From: Yersinia massiliensis
GTDB lineage: Bacteria; Pseudomonadota; Gammaproteobacteria; Enterobacterales; Enterobacteriaceae
DNA length: 64,000 nucleotides
Reading direction: 5' to 3'
NCBI RefSeq assembly: GCF_003048255.1
Contig: NZ_CP028487.1
Span: 4,650,001-4,714,000 of the forward strand
Made by a program: the position numbers and the translations under genes. Positions 1 through 9,952 of this stretch are shown in pieces; the first letter of the stretch is position 1; each line of letters starts with the position of its first letter. Under the pieces are notes generated by a model, which was not told the origin of the DNA, searched no databases, and saw only the letters and a program-made list of their open reading frames with translations.

Positions 1-17
1 GAGATTTCTAGGTATTT

Positions 18-497
18 ATGATGAAAAAAACACTACTATCCATTATATCCATGGCCGCATTGCTTAGCGTAACAACGACTCATGCCGCTCCTTTTGAAAA
101 AAACATTACTGTTGAAGCTAAAATTATTGATGTAATAAAATTAACGAAAGCTAATGGCACAAAGCTTGATAATATAAAACTGGACTATGACTATACCAAA
201 AATGATGGCTCTTATACAAACACCACAGGTATTAAAATAATAGTTACCAATGCAGACCCTAAAGTCAAAATTAAACTTGCAGAAGATTTTAAGCTAGTTG
301 ACTCAACCGATAATACTAAAGAATTTACTGACCACAGCATCACACTTAATGGTGACGATATTACTACCGGTGATGGCTCTTTTAACCTAGCAGCGAAGCA
401 GTTTGCAGGTGATTTAACCATAACTGCCAAGCAACCGGCCGTAGCAGCAGGGACTTATTCCGGAACGCTCAAATTGGTGCTTGAATCAGAAGCTTAA
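18..497 (+). CDS. CS1/CFA-I type (alpha) fimbrial major pilin
   Basis: This is a secreted structural pilin, 159 residues long, close to the usual CS1-type major subunit. Residues 1-23 form a signal peptide (charged MMKK, hydrophobic stretch, cleavage probably after THA). The mature N-terminus APFEKNITVEAKI resembles the EKNITVTA start of CfaB/CooA pilins, which acts as the donor strand in these fibres. The C-terminus has the family pattern AGTYSGTLKLVLE. There are no cysteines, as expected for alpha fimbriae. Two ATGs are possible (18 and 21); a weak AGG at 10-12 fits 21 slightly better. It is the first gene visible in the operon, and whatever lies upstream is outside the window. The region is visibly AT-rich compared with the housekeeping genes to the right, which suggests acquisition. 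The family is recognised by pattern; no specific fimbrial name can be assigned. Confidence 0.82.
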   Translation: MMKKTLLSIISMAALLSVTTTHAAPFEKNITVEAKIIDVIKLTKANGTKLDNIKLDYDYTKNDGSYTNTTGIKIIVTNADPKVKIKLAEDFKLVDSTDNTKEFTDHSITLNGDDITTGDGSFNLAAKQFAGDLTITAKQPAVAAGTYSGTLKLVLESEA

Positions 498-525
498 TTA
501 AGTAAAAAGTCGCTTCACTTAATTA
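495..525 (+). promoter_or_regulatory. Hairpin at the end of the pilin gene
   Basis: TAATTAAGT (495-503) and ACTTAATTA (517-525) form a perfect 9-bp AT-rich stem around a 13-nt loop. The stem begins at the pilin stop codon (495-497). There is no U-run, so it is not a classical terminator. In fimbrial operons such hairpins after the major pilin often protect the 3' end of a pilin-only transcript, so that pilin exceeds usher. That role here is inference. Confidence 0.4.
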
Positions 526-684
526 CAGATAACATACGGCCAGGAATTAGTCTCTTGGCTGTTTGCTCCTTTTGACATAACAATACGATTGCAAACCCAA
601 TCTTGATCATCAACAAGATCAACAACACGTCTATTAGGGAGATGCTTAATCATATTATTAATCTTGTAAACGGAATGGAATCCA

Positions 685-3024
685 GTGAAAAATAAAACCA
701 ATAAAATAATATTTTCAACGATATTACTTCTTATACTAAGCTCAGGCCATGCCGAAGATATCACCATTGAGCATCTCATCCCGCCAGGGTTCTCACCGGT
801 TGAAGAGCACAATACATTGCAATTACTGGGTGTGTTGGATGGTAAAACACTTCCCGCGCCAATTTTTTACTCAGAAGAAAAGCAACAATTAACCTTCGAT
901 AAGAAAAAGTATCAGCTTAACAAGATAGGTGATAAATCAATCTTGTTATTAGACGAGATCTTACCTCAGATTCCATATTTACAGTGTAAAACGGGTTGTG
1001 ACTATATTTTGTCAGGTCATAACATCATGCTGGATAAAGTTAATAATGTCATCACTATCAATAATAATAACAACCGCTATCTGATGCCATCCACGACATG
1101 GGGGTTGGTGCATAATCAATCTTTTGACTTACGAATGACGGCAAAGAATTATCGGGCTATATCCGGCCGTGGGCAAGGTTATATTGGCTTACCTTTACAA
1201 TCTTATGGCTTTGTTAATTGGTTTTATAACACCACCCGTTCAAAGAATAGTGATCAGCAGTGGAATATCCCCCGATACCAACATCACACTCAAAAAGGCA
1301 TTGATAGTGGCTATCTGCAAAAAAATTTTCAGGCGCTCTATTTCCGAGTAGGGAAGCAAAACAATCTGGATAACAGCGCGGGGAGTATCAACACCCTCAT
1401 TAACCCAGCCTTAAACCAATTTATTACCTTGGGTAGCCAAAGCTATCTAGCCCTAGATAGGCTATCTGCAGGTAGTTTAGTGTTGTATGCCACGACAGAG
1501 GGAGATTATGAATTTTACCGCGATAACCAGCTTATTCGCCGCATTCCAGCACAGCTAGGCCGCAATGAAATTAACTACAATCAACTCCCCGGTGGCTATT
1601 ACAACGTTGACATTCGTTTAGTGGACCACACTGGCCGCATCGTTAGTCAAGAAAGCCAAATCATCAGTAATATCAGTGCACAAACCCACTATGGATGGTT
1701 TGTCACGATGGGCAAAGGCAGTACTCCCCATCATCGAACCTCCCCTTACTTAGTGCAATTTGGTCGCAGTATGAAGATTGAAAACCTGCAAACCAATATC
1801 TCGCTGCTTAAAGACAATGCCCAGCACTGGGCTGCTGAAGGGAATATATCGCGACCATGGGGTTTCGCTGACCTGACTATCACCCCTAGCCTCGGCATGA
1901 TGTCAGGTGAAAAACACGGTGGTGGTTATCTGCGCTTAAACGGTGGGAATACAGCACTAGGGTATCTCTCTGTCGCCCGTTATCAAACACCCGATGTATC
2001 GATATATGCACCCAGCTACGGGAGCACATCGGTTTCTTATAGTCGCCGTTTTGGCCCGACACAACTCAGCTATCAATTTAATCAATATCAACATAATAGA
2101 CAGCATCGGCTTCAAAGCAGTTGGGATTGGCGGCAACCACAATTTGGCCTGAATTTATCACTCGGCATACAGAAAGGGAGCCAATGGATCAGCCTGAATA
2201 ATGCGAGTGGCGACCGTACTAACGATTACAGTGTTTTTCTCAACACGACATTCTCACTACGCCAAAGTAGTGCCAATATCAACAGCGCTTATGCGCAACA
2301 GCAATTGACCACCAGTGCCAGTTATCAGAAGGAATTCACTGATAGCCATGGCAACAGCTCGTTAGGCATTGATGGCAGTACCAGCAGGAATAGCCAAAGT
2401 ATCGGTAGCTTTGTTCATCGTACTGGTAGCCGTGGCGATGTATCCGCTCGAGCAGGTATCGATAGCAAAATCGCCAACGGTGGATTCAGTTTCAACGGGA
2501 TGTTAGCCATTAGTCCGCAAGGGATGGCTCTGGGTCGTAGCAGCTATAGCGGTTCGGCATTACTGATTGAAACACCTGAATTATCAGGTACATCTTATAG
2601 TTTCCACGCTGAAGGGCATCCCATCACGGGTGCGGGCCGGTACGCTATTCCCCTTCCCCGCTATCAAGACCGCTACTTTATCCGGACCCATAATGACCGC
2701 AGCGACCTCGATATGCATATCCAATTGCCCGTCAATATCGTGCGCGCTCATCCAGGGCAAGTCTTTTCCAGCAAAGCGGATATTACTTTAGAGCTACTTT
2801 ATAACGGCTTCCTCAAAAATGTTAATGGGTTACCGGTGACAGGGGTGATCCAGGAAACAGGTGATAACGTCCACCCTAATGGGCTGTTCTCAATCAGCTC
2901 AAGCACCATTTTAAGCAACATTACCGTCCAAAGCGGTTCGACCCTGTATCGCTGCGATATGCGTCAGCAACGTGATCATATTTATCGCTGTGACCTCATT
3001 CAATCTCAACAGGAATTACTATGA
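685..3024 (+). CDS. CS1-type fimbrial outer-membrane usher
   Basis: Predicted outer-membrane usher that receives chaperone-subunit complexes and assembles the fibre. It is 779 residues long with a GTG start at 685 preceded by a GGAA element. Residues 1-23 are a signal peptide ending GHA. A CKTGC pair near residues 100-105 lies in the periplasmic N-terminal part. A long alternating beta-strand region with many Tyr, Ser and Gln residues makes the barrel. The segment around GSLVLYATTEGDYEFYRD and the following PGGYYNVDIR is typical of the TcfC/CooC usher family. Two cysteines near the C-terminus (YRCDM and YRCDL) probably form a disulphide. CS1 ushers are usually somewhat longer, about 850 residues. 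The last 4 bases overlap the next gene, so translation is coupled. Confidence 0.82.
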   Translation: MKNKTNKIIFSTILLLILSSGHAEDITIEHLIPPGFSPVEEHNTLQLLGVLDGKTLPAPIFYSEEKQQLTFDKKKYQLNKIGDKSILLLDEILPQIPYLQCKTGCDYILSGHNIMLDKVNNVITINNNNNRYLMPSTTWGLVHNQSFDLRMTAKNYRAISGRGQGYIGLPLQSYGFVNWFYNTTRSKNSDQQWNIPRYQHHTQKGIDSGYLQKNFQALYFRVGKQNNLDNSAGSINTLINPALNQFITLGSQSYLALDRLSAGSLVLYATTEGDYEFYRDNQLIRRIPAQLGRNEINYNQLPGGYYNVDIRLVDHTGRIVSQESQIISNISAQTHYGWFVTMGKGSTPHHRTSPYLVQFGRSMKIENLQTNISLLKDNAQHWAAEGNISRPWGFADLTITPSLGMMSGEKHGGGYLRLNGGNTALGYLSVARYQTPDVSIYAPSYGSTSVSYSRRFGPTQLSYQFNQYQHNRQHRLQSSWDWRQPQFGLNLSLGIQKGSQWISLNNASGDRTNDYSVFLNTTFSLRQSSANINSAYAQQQLTTSASYQKEFTDSHGNSSLGIDGSTSRNSQSIGSFVHRTGSRGDVSARAGIDSKIANGGFSFNGMLAISPQGMALGRSSYSGSALLIETPELSGTSYSFHAEGHPITGAGRYAIPLPRYQDRYFIRTHNDRSDLDMHIQLPVNIVRAHPGQVFSSKADITLELLYNGFLKNVNGLPVTGVIQETGDNVHPNGLFSISSSTILSNITVQSGSTLYRCDMRQQRDHIYRCDLIQSQQELL

Positions 3025-3704
3025 GAAACATGAAATTATTAATCGCTATTTTGCTACTCAACTCGATAACTACAACTTATGCCCAGCTAGTGGCGATCCC
3101 TACCCGTACAACGGTTGAAGCACTGGATCAACATCGCACAATTCAAGTTTATAACAGCGGTGATAAGCCACTTTATTTAGATATCTCACTGTTACGGGTT
3201 GATAACCCCGGCGCAAGTTCAGAGAAAAAGACGCTAATCAGTCACATTTCTCAACCAGAAATCATTTTTAATCCCAGTCGGATTACGTTAGGGCCTAAAC
3301 AGAAACGGGATATTAAGCTGTTACCGTTAAAATCACCGGAACAGGAAACCCTATACCGACTTTATATAGAGCCAATTGTCGAAACTAAAGTCACTGGCAT
3401 CAGCACAGATAAAAACAAGATCCATGCGCCCATGACCATCAGTATCGGTTATGGAATACTCATTCATCATGTGCCGTTGTTATCAGCACAAACACGCCAT
3501 TGGCAACATCAATGCTTGCCTGATAACAACCTAGTACTTAGCTCTACGGGCAACGTTCACAGTAAATTGACAGAACTCACCTCTCAAGATCAGACCAAAA
3601 TAGCGAATAGCTTGAATGTATACGCCGGTACACCGGTTACCTTGCCAGTGAAACAGCTTAGCGGGAGGGTAAACAATGAACCGTTTGATCTTCATTGCAG
3701 TTAG
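3021..3704 (+). CDS. Fimbrial periplasmic chaperone, first copy
   Basis: Predicted periplasmic chaperone of the CS1 (CooB/CfaA-like) class, which caps pilin subunits. It is 227 residues long with a signal peptide at 1-21 ending TYA. The N-terminal immunoglobulin-like domain contains VYNSGDKPLYLDISLLRVDNP. It is followed by PSRITLGPKQKRDIKLLP, the chaperone segment that ends in the subunit-binding strand. The C-terminal domain contains a cysteine pair (QHQCL and the final DLHCS) that could form a disulphide. It overlaps the usher by 4 bases (ATGA) and the next gene by 29 bases, so it belongs to a tightly coupled operon. It is clearly paralogous to the next gene; which subunit each serves cannot be read from sequence. 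Confidence 0.8.
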   Translation: MRNMKLLIAILLLNSITTTYAQLVAIPTRTTVEALDQHRTIQVYNSGDKPLYLDISLLRVDNPGASSEKKTLISHISQPEIIFNPSRITLGPKQKRDIKLLPLKSPEQETLYRLYIEPIVETKVTGISTDKNKIHAPMTISIGYGILIHHVPLLSAQTRHWQHQCLPDNNLVLSSTGNVHSKLTELTSQDQTKIANSLNVYAGTPVTLPVKQLSGRVNNEPFDLHCS

Positions 3705-4338
3705 TTTGCTGCCATTTCGCGTTTTTGGGGCAATCGATATTCAGCCCCATGTGCTGGAGATGCGACAAGCCAATGCGGTGGTGAATGTTATCAATCACAG
3801 CCTGACAACCGAGTATGTCACTGTTCAGCTGTATCAGATCAATAACCCCGGCGTATCGCCCGATCAAGAGTCATTAACCTCTGTTGGTGAGCAACCGCAA
3901 CCGTCGCTATTTGCGGTTCCCGCTAAGTTAATCCTTGGTCCTAAACAAAGTGGAAAAATAGTGCTGAAAGCCCTCAAGGCACCGGAAAAAGAAGAGGTCT
4001 ATCGGTTATCTGTGGCGCCTGAAAAAAACCTGCATATAAGTGGAGGCCATGGGGCGGTCTTAGGGGTGCAACTCAGCTATATGGGATTGGTCCGGTATTT
4101 ACCAACCTCACTCACACAACAGTGGCAGCATCGCTGTATCAACGGATCAGTCGAATTACACAATACGGGAAACTTCCGCTTACGATGGCACCAACTCGAT
4201 ATTAAAGACCATAAAATTGATGATTTTAACCTCTATCCCGATCAACACAGACAGCTGGCTACTGATAAGGTCAAAGGTATGATTGAGGATGAATCCTTTA
4301 ATTTACAATGTAATATGAAATCGAACACGGCAGATTAA
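3676..4338 (+). CDS. Fimbrial periplasmic chaperone, second copy
   Basis: Second CS1-class periplasmic chaperone, 220 residues, with a signal peptide (about 1-18, ending VFG). It repeats the landmarks of the preceding gene: a VVNVINHSLTTEYVTVQLYQ strand, INNPGVSPDQ, and a LILGPKQSGKIVLKAL segment. Two C-terminal cysteines (HRCI and LQCN) sit in matching places. Divergence from the first copy is large, so this is an old duplication and not a recent one. Canonical CS1-type operons carry a single chaperone upstream of the pilin gene. Two chaperones after the usher may mean one serves the abundant pilin and the other the minor or tip subunits. That split is inference. Confidence 0.8.
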   Translation: MNRLIFIAVSLLPFRVFGAIDIQPHVLEMRQANAVVNVINHSLTTEYVTVQLYQINNPGVSPDQESLTSVGEQPQPSLFAVPAKLILGPKQSGKIVLKALKAPEKEEVYRLSVAPEKNLHISGGHGAVLGVQLSYMGLVRYLPTSLTQQWQHRCINGSVELHNTGNFRLRWHQLDIKDHKIDDFNLYPDQHRQLATDKVKGMIEDESFNLQCNMKSNTAD

Positions 4339-4351
4339 AACAAGGAACGTT

Positions 4352-4876
4352 ATGAAAATAATGAAAATAGGCACCTTATTCCTGCTCTTCTTTTGGCAGC
4401 CCGTGTTAGCTGTGGTACCGATTCAACTAGGGGAGATTGAGGTCAAATTAGACGTCACCGCACAACCTAGAATTGAGATTGAGAAACCCACGGGTGGCTG
4501 GTATCACAATATAAAGCTGAGCCATAACCCAGAAAATATACGTCTATTTCAGGCAGAGGTTCCTGTGAGAGTCAAACTACGGCGGCAAGACGGCTTCAAG
4601 GTTTCAATCAAGGCACCACTAATACTCCGTCAGGAAACAAAATTGGCCCATTCATCGCAGCACCTATTCTCACCCGCCAAAATAAGTTGGGGGAAAGATC
4701 GTGCCAATATAAAACTTTTATCGACTACGCCAGAAGTATTTACTGTTAATAACGGTACTGCAAGCCTGACGAGTGCTGATTATCTATTACATATTTCTGC
4801 ATTAGCACCTAGTGGGCAAGGTACTGCTGGGAAATATCATGGGAAGTTAACATTAATTTTTGAAACCAACAGCTAA
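4352..4876 (+). CDS. Fimbrial minor subunit, CS1-like
   Basis: Secreted protein of 174 residues with a signal peptide (about 1-20, ending LA, then VVPIQLGEIEVKLDVTA). It has the same overall plan as the major pilin: an N-terminal strand with alternating hydrophobics (IEVKLDVTAQPRIEI), then a C-terminal AGKYHGKLTLIFET that mirrors AGTYSGTLKLVLE in the first gene. This supports a pilin-fold minor subunit. It starts 13 bases after the second chaperone and ends just before the adhesin gene, so it is in the same operon. Sequence alone does not tell whether it is an initiator, adaptor or terminator subunit. Confidence 0.7.
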   Translation: MKIMKIGTLFLLFFWQPVLAVVPIQLGEIEVKLDVTAQPRIEIEKPTGGWYHNIKLSHNPENIRLFQAEVPVRVKLRRQDGFKVSIKAPLILRQETKLAHSSQHLFSPAKISWGKDRANIKLLSTTPEVFTVNNGTASLTSADYLLHISALAPSGQGTAGKYHGKLTLIFETNS

Positions 4877-4896
4877 TCGTCATGGAGCGACATGAA

Positions 4897-6036
4897 GTGA
4901 ACGTTAAGAATAAGTACTTATTTATTGGTCTATTACTCTCGATAGTCGCCTCCACGGCGATGGCGGAACCCTATTTTTACAACAATTACGTTAAAAATTA
5001 TACCCATTGCTCAATTAAACTATTAGATGACAACAGTGTTGAAGTCTATTTTAGAGCACATCTGGCTAATAATATGTCCTATAAGCGACGAACGGACACG
5101 GGCGAATATATTTACGAATCAGGAGAAACTAATCATAGTATACATACTAAACATTTACGTGAATGGGCTAGGATAATTAACCAACCTAACACTGAAATTA
5201 TTGCATTGAAACACAAAGGTGCTTTAGTTTCTCTCTATTTTTATCTTCCTGATGGAACACCAGATTTAACTATTAAGCCTCAGGACATTAGCAATATCTC
5301 ACTCAATGGCACATCACCTCTTAACCTCAGTAATAGTGTTAGAGGCATAAAATTTAAAACAAATAACATCGTGAATTATGCTGTGTCATTTACCATTCGT
5401 CCCAATATGCTTAAAAGCATAAGAATCGGTGCGACGGTTGGCGGGATACTAACCGCCAATAAGGAAGAATATCCGTTACTTTCATCAAAAGGTGTTTCAT
5501 TTAACTCATTAGGTAATCGATGCGAATTATTTGACCCACAACTCGGTATTGCGCCGCAGGCATTAAGAGTTGATCCAAAATTCCGCTTAACCTCGGAAAC
5601 ATGGCAATTAAAATCAGTGGACTTGGACCATTTGCTTGAAAGCATGGCCAATGGACAATCCGTTCACGCCCCACTCGTCAGCCCAATAGCGAGTCGGTTT
5701 TGTCTCCATTATCGTGCTCTGGGGGTAAGCGGTTACCGCTATATGATTAAGGCCAGTAATCTAAATGGGTTAGCGGGAAATAATCAGTATTTTCAATTAA
5801 AAGAAAAAGCAGGTCATCACGCCATTAACTACAAAGTGAGAATGAAACATATTGAAAATTCTGAATCCGATTTCGATCTGCCAAAAGACCAAAAGTTTAT
5901 TCAGTTAAGCAATAATAATAACAATATGGAACAGATGTGCTGGTCACCCAAAATACGGCTTTACAATACTGATACCAATATCGATGAGGGTCATTATAGT
6001 GACACGTTGAATTTTACTATTACCCCTGAGGCGTGA
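4897..6036 (+). CDS. Fimbrial tip adhesin, CooD/CfaE-like
   Basis: Last gene of the fimbrial operon, about 379 residues, which fits the CfaE/CooD tip adhesins (about 360). I choose the GTG at 4897 because a GGAG (4884-4887) stands at the right distance. It gives a clean signal peptide starting MNVKNKYLFIGLLLS and ending AMA. An upstream in-frame ATG at 4882 would add MERHE. The mature protein has an N-terminal domain with YVKNYTHCSIKLLDDNSVEVYF. The C-terminal, pilin-like half has paired cysteines (NRCELF, RFCLHY, QMCWSP) and ends YSDTLNFTITPEA, the subunit-type final strand. Position and size support an adhesin; the receptor is unknown. Confidence is good for the fimbrial tip role and lower for binding function. 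Confidence 0.72.
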   Translation: MNVKNKYLFIGLLLSIVASTAMAEPYFYNNYVKNYTHCSIKLLDDNSVEVYFRAHLANNMSYKRRTDTGEYIYESGETNHSIHTKHLREWARIINQPNTEIIALKHKGALVSLYFYLPDGTPDLTIKPQDISNISLNGTSPLNLSNSVRGIKFKTNNIVNYAVSFTIRPNMLKSIRIGATVGGILTANKEEYPLLSSKGVSFNSLGNRCELFDPQLGIAPQALRVDPKFRLTSETWQLKSVDLDHLLESMANGQSVHAPLVSPIASRFCLHYRALGVSGYRYMIKASNLNGLAGNNQYFQLKEKAGHHAINYKVRMKHIENSESDFDLPKDQKFIQLSNNNNNMEQMCWSPKIRLYNTDTNIDEGHYSDTLNFTITPEA

Positions 6037-6117
6037 TGCGCATGGGGCCTAAGAATAAACCAGCAAACAAGTCGCAACGGTGAATTATCAAAAGGTGTTC
6101 AATTTAGTAATAAGCTA

Positions 6118-6137
6118 AAGGCCCGAAAACGGGCCTT
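6118..6137 (-). terminator. Terminator of the liv operon, possibly bidirectional
   Basis: AAGGCCCG and CGGGCCTT pair around a 4-base loop. On the minus strand the stem ends in a short T-run, placing it 27 bases after the livF stop. It also lies about 80 bases after the fimbrial adhesin and could stop transcription from both sides. Confidence 0.75.
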
Positions 6138-6163
6138 ATCACAGGGGAATGCTAATCCGAATA

Positions 6164-6865
6164 TTAACCGCCAAGATACGCTGAACGCACTGCCTCATTT
6201 GCCAGTAACGCTGCGCCGGTATCTTCCAAAACAATACGGCCATTCTCCAGAACATAGCCCCGGTCAGCCAATTTTAGCGCCTGATTTGCGTTCTGCTCAA
6301 CCAAGAAGATGGTCATCCCCTCTTCCCTTAGCTGCTGAATAGTATCAAATATTTGTAGAATAATAATCGGCGCTAATCCCAGAGACGGCTCATCCAAGAG
6401 CAGCAATTTAGGCTGGCTCATCAAAGCACGGCCTATCGCCAACATCTGTTGTTCACCACCGGACATCGTACCTGCCCGCTGAATACGGCGCTCAAACAGC
6501 CGTGGAAACAAATCGTAGACCCGCTCAATGCGCTGCTGATACTGCTGGCGATCAGCAAAAAAACCGCCCATCGCCAGATTCTCTTCCACTGTCATCCGAG
6601 AAAAGACCCGTCGACCCTCCGGCACAATCGCGATCGCTTCACGCATAATGCGAGCGGTCTGCCAGTCGGTAATATCCTGCTCACCGAAGATGATACTGCC
6701 CTCAGTCGCGCGAGGTTCGCCGCACAAGGTCCCCAGCAAGGTCGTTTTACCTGCGCCGTTGGCACCAATCAGGGTAACGATCTCGCCCTGCTGAATATGC
6801 AAACTCACCTGATGTAGCGCCTGAATTTTGCCGTAATGGGCTGAAACTTGATTAAATGACAACAT
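6164..6865 (-). CDS. livF: High-affinity branched-chain amino acid ABC transporter ATPase LivF
   Basis: Cytoplasmic ATPase subunit, 233 residues, the full family length. Walker A GANGAGKTT is at about 34-42, the ABC signature MSGGEQQ at about 133-139, and Walker B LLLLDEP about 20 residues later, followed by the switch region LVEQN. With LivG it powers uptake of leucine, isoleucine and valine through LivH and LivM. It is the last gene of livKHMGF, transcribed leftwards, and is separated from livG by 44 bases. A hairpin terminator follows. No anomalies were seen. Confidence 0.96.
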   Translation of the reverse strand: MLSFNQVSAHYGKIQALHQVSLHIQQGEIVTLIGANGAGKTTLLGTLCGEPRATEGSIIFGEQDITDWQTARIMREAIAIVPEGRRVFSRMTVEENLAMGGFFADRQQYQQRIERVYDLFPRLFERRIQRAGTMSGGEQQMLAIGRALMSQPKLLLLDEPSLGLAPIIILQIFDTIQQLREEGMTIFLVEQNANQALKLADRGYVLENGRIVLEDTGAALLANEAVRSAYLGG

Positions 6866-6909
6866 GTTATGATTATGCCTCGCCCGCTTTCCATTTACCC
6901 AACATAAGC

Positions 6910-7677
6910 TTACTCACCCAAATAGGCCCGAATCACATCCGGGTTATCACGGATTTCAGCGGGTTTGCCTTGCGCCAATGGCGTTCCCTGATTCACGACA
7001 TAAATGCGGTCAGAGATTCCCATGACCAGCTTCATATCATGCTCAATAAGCAGCACTGAAACTTGATGCTGGCCTCGTAACTCCATAATCAACTGATTCA
7101 GTTCATCCGTTTCTTTTGGGTTCAGGCCTGCTGCGGGTTCATCGAGCATCAACAGCTCAGGGCGAGTGACCATGCAACGAGCAATTTCTAAACGGCGCTG
7201 CTGACCATAGGCCAGATTCCCCGCCTGTCGGTTTGCCAAGTCGAGTAACCCGACTCGCTCCAGCCAAGTTGCTGCACGTTCTAGTGCGTCAGCTTCTGCG
7301 CGTCTAAATGCTGGCGTTTTCAGCAAACCGGCAAATATGCCACTTTTCAGGTGCTGATGTTGCGCCACCAGCAGGTTCTCTATCACCGTCATTTCACGGA
7401 ATAAGCGCACGTGCTGGAAAGTCCGAATCACGCCCATACGGGCAATCACTTGGCCTGGCAGCCCTTCCAAATGACGATCACGTAACTTAATCGTGCCGCC
7501 AGTCGGGCGGTAAAATCCGGTCAGGCAGTTAAAAATGGTGGTTTTCCCCGCCCCATTCGGGCCAATCAGCGAGACAATTTCTCCCTGATTAAGGATCAAT
7601 CCAACGTTGTTGACCGCCAGCAATCCACCAAACCGCATTGACAGCCCTTCAACGGTTAACAAAGGTTGCGTATTCAT
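6910..7677 (-). CDS. livG: Branched-chain amino acid ABC transporter ATPase LivG
   Basis: Second cytoplasmic ATPase of the Liv transporter, 255 residues. Walker [10 protein letters not shown] is at about 39-47, the signature [13 protein letters not shown] at about 160-172, and Walker B LLMLDEP follows. The LivG-type insertion with the [15 protein letters not shown] stretch is present. Its start overlaps the livM stop by 4 bases, indicating translational coupling. It pairs with LivF as a heterodimer. Confidence 0.96.
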   Translation of the reverse strand: MNTQPLLTVEGLSMRFGGLLAVNNVGLILNQGEIVSLIGPNGAGKTTIFNCLTGFYRPTGGTIKLRDRHLEGLPGQVIARMGVIRTFQHVRLFREMTVIENLLVAQHQHLKSGIFAGLLKTPAFRRAEADALERAATWLERVGLLDLANRQAGNLAYGQQRRLEIARCMVTRPELLMLDEPAAGLNPKETDELNQLIMELRGQHQVSVLLIEHDMKLVMGISDRIYVVNQGTPLAQGKPAEIRDNPDVIRAYLGE

Positions 7678-8960
7678 GCTTTCTCCCCTTGTTTCGCGTC
7701 GATATCGGCAACTTTCAGCTTCAGTTGTGGCCGTTTCATCGGTAACAATCCTTGCGGACGCCAGATCATCATCAACACCATCAATGCACCCAACAACAAC
7801 ATGCTATAAGCGTTGAGGTCACGCATTAATTCACGCGAAACCACCAGCAATATCGCAGCCAAAATAACCGCGAACTGTGACCCCATCCCACCAAGAACCA
7901 CAATTGCTAGTACGAAGGCTGACTCAACAAACGTAAAGGACTCAGGGCTAACGAAGCCTTGCCGTGCGGCAAACAATGTCCCCGCAAAGCCAGCAAAAGC
8001 AGCACTAATGGTAAATGCCGTCAGCTTAATTTTGGTTGGACTCAGGCCCAGTGAGCGGCAGGCAATCTCATCTTCGCGCAACGCTTCCCATGCCCGACCC
8101 AATGGCATCCGTAGCAACCGGTTAATCACGAACAAGGTCAAAACCACCAGTAACAGCGCCACCATATACAGGAAAATGATGCGATCACTTGGGTCATATG
8201 TCAGGCCAAAGAAATTATGGAAGGTATCCCAACCACCGTCTTTTGCTGTACGACTAAATTCCAAACCAAACAGCGTAGGTTTTGGAATTTGGCTAATCCC
8301 ATTTGGGCCACCGGTAATTTCTGTATTATTGAGCAGTAAAATACGGACAATTTCACCAAAGCCGAGTGTCACGATCGCCAGATAATCTCCGCGCAAACGT
8401 AATACTGGGAAGCCCAATAAGAAACCAGACAGCGCGGCGACAATCCCTGCTAAAGGTAAACTTTCCCAGAAACCTAAGCCGTAATAGTGATTGAGTAATG
8501 CGTAGGTATAAGCACCAATGGCATAAAAACCGCCATAGCCCAAGACCAGTAAGCCAGACAGACCCACGACGACGTTCAATCCTAGCCCGAGCATGACGTA
8601 AATCAGCGTCAATGTGGCAATATCGACCGAACCCCGAGACACCAAAAATGGCCATGCTATTGCAGCAATAATAATCGCCGCGGCTAACAGTTTTTGGCGA
8701 GGCGTGGTGCCGTCAAAGCTCGGCAGTACCCATGCAGGGCCTGAGACTTTTTTGATGCCTTGTTGGATGACTGGACGCACTAATTGGAAGAAAAAGACCA
8801 CAATACATGCCGCGCCAATCCACAACCAGCGGACTTCTGACGCGCCTTGCACAATCAGTTTAGTGCCATCTAACTGTAACTGTAGCCCCATCACAAACGA
8901 GGCGAGAACAAGCAGAACAAAGCTGGAGATAATGGCGTTAACGAAGTTGAGTTGTTTCAT
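7674..8960 (-). CDS. livM: Branched-chain amino acid ABC transporter permease LivM
   Basis: Inner-membrane permease of 428 residues with about ten hydrophobic segments. It includes an N-terminal extension (first two helices before the [12 protein letters not shown] loop) typical of enterobacterial LivM. The conserved cytoplasmic coupling loop reads [18 protein letters not shown]. It overlaps livH by 4 bases upstream and livG by 4 bases downstream. It forms the membrane channel with LivH for leucine, isoleucine and valine. Confidence 0.95.
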   Translation of the reverse strand: MKQLNFVNAIISSFVLLVLASFVMGLQLQLDGTKLIVQGASEVRWLWIGAACIVVFFFQLVRPVIQQGIKKVSGPAWVLPSFDGTTPRQKLLAAAIIIAAIAWPFLVSRGSVDIATLTLIYVMLGLGLNVVVGLSGLLVLGYGGFYAIGAYTYALLNHYYGLGFWESLPLAGIVAALSGFLLGFPVLRLRGDYLAIVTLGFGEIVRILLLNNTEITGGPNGISQIPKPTLFGLEFSRTAKDGGWDTFHNFFGLTYDPSDRIIFLYMVALLLVVLTLFVINRLLRMPLGRAWEALREDEIACRSLGLSPTKIKLTAFTISAAFAGFAGTLFAARQGFVSPESFTFVESAFVLAIVVLGGMGSQFAVILAAILLVVSRELMRDLNAYSMLLLGALMVLMMIWRPQGLLPMKRPQLKLKVADIDAKQGEKA

Positions 8961-9883
8961 ACTTTTTCAACCTCCGGACGGCCTAAGATCCCAGTAGGCA
9001 TGACTAACAGCACAACAATTAGTAATGCAAATGACACTGCATCTTTGTATTCAGTGCTGAGATATGCAGAAGTCAGTGCTTCCGCCACGCCCAAAATCAA
9101 GCCACCAATCATCGCACCTGGAATGCTGCCGATACCGCCCAGCACTGCCGCCGTGAATGCCTTCATACCAGCCATAAAGCCAATATATGGGTTAATCACG
9201 CCATAGAATTGCCCCAGCAATACACCCGCAACCGCAGCCATCAATGCACCAATAACAAACGTCAGAGAGATAACCCGATCCGTATTGATACCTAGCAAAC
9301 TGGCCATTTTTAAATCTTCAGCACAGGCGCGGCAAGCGCGGCCCATACGGGAATAGCGGATAAATAGCGTCAGCGCCAACATGGCGAGGAAGGTGACAAT
9401 CCAAATCGTTAACTGCATGGTGCTGATAGTTGCAGCGAAACCATTAACCTCAGCCAATGTCCATTGACCAGTCACCAAGCTTGGTAGTGCCAGATCTCGC
9501 GAGCCTTGCGTCAAGCTGACGTAGTTTTGCAGGAAAATCGACATCCCGATCGCGGAGATCAATGCAATTAAGCGCTTAGAACTGCGAACCGGCTTATAGG
9601 CCACTCGCTCGATGCTCCAGCCATAAGTACTGGCAATCACAATGGAGACCAGGAAGGCACAGCCGATCAATAGCCAGCTGGCATCGATCCCCATCATCAT
9701 CAAGGCGGCGATCACGATAAATGAGACGTAGCTACTGATCATATACACTTCGCCGTGAGCAAAGTTGATCATGCCAATGATGCCGTACACCATGGTGTAA
9801 CCGATGGCGATCAGCGCATACGTGCTGCCCAACGTTACGCCGTTGAACATTTGCTGCAGAAAATAAAGAAACTGCTCTGACAT
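8957..9883 (-). CDS. livH: Branched-chain amino acid ABC transporter permease LivH
   Basis: Inner-membrane permease of 308 residues and the partner of LivM. The N-terminus has [27 protein letters not shown], broken here only by residue numbering, and the coupling loop [18 protein letters not shown] is clear. It is the first of the membrane genes after livK. A strong hairpin with a U-run lies in the 164-base gap between livK and this gene, so its transcription probably depends on read-through. Confidence 0.95.
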   Translation of the reverse strand: MSEQFLYFLQQMFNGVTLGSTYALIAIGYTMVYGIIGMINFAHGEVYMISSYVSFIVIAALMMMGIDASWLLIGCAFLVSIVIASTYGWSIERVAYKPVRSSKRLIALISAIGMSIFLQNYVSLTQGSRDLALPSLVTGQWTLAEVNGFAATISTMQLTIWIVTFLAMLALTLFIRYSRMGRACRACAEDLKMASLLGINTDRVISLTFVIGALMAAVAGVLLGQFYGVINPYIGFMAGMKAFTAAVLGGIGSIPGAMIGGLILGVAEALTSAYLSTEYKDAVSFALLIVVLLVMPTGILGRPEVEKV

Positions 9884-9952
9884 ACCCTAACCCTTTGATT
9901 CACTTACCTGGCTGCCCTAGCCAATTGCGTCTAATCTACTGTGTGCAGAGGA

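Noticed and set aside
7813..8385. A 190-codon frame opposite livM
   Set aside because: It is low in family-like pattern and results from the hydrophobic codon bias of the permease on the other strand.
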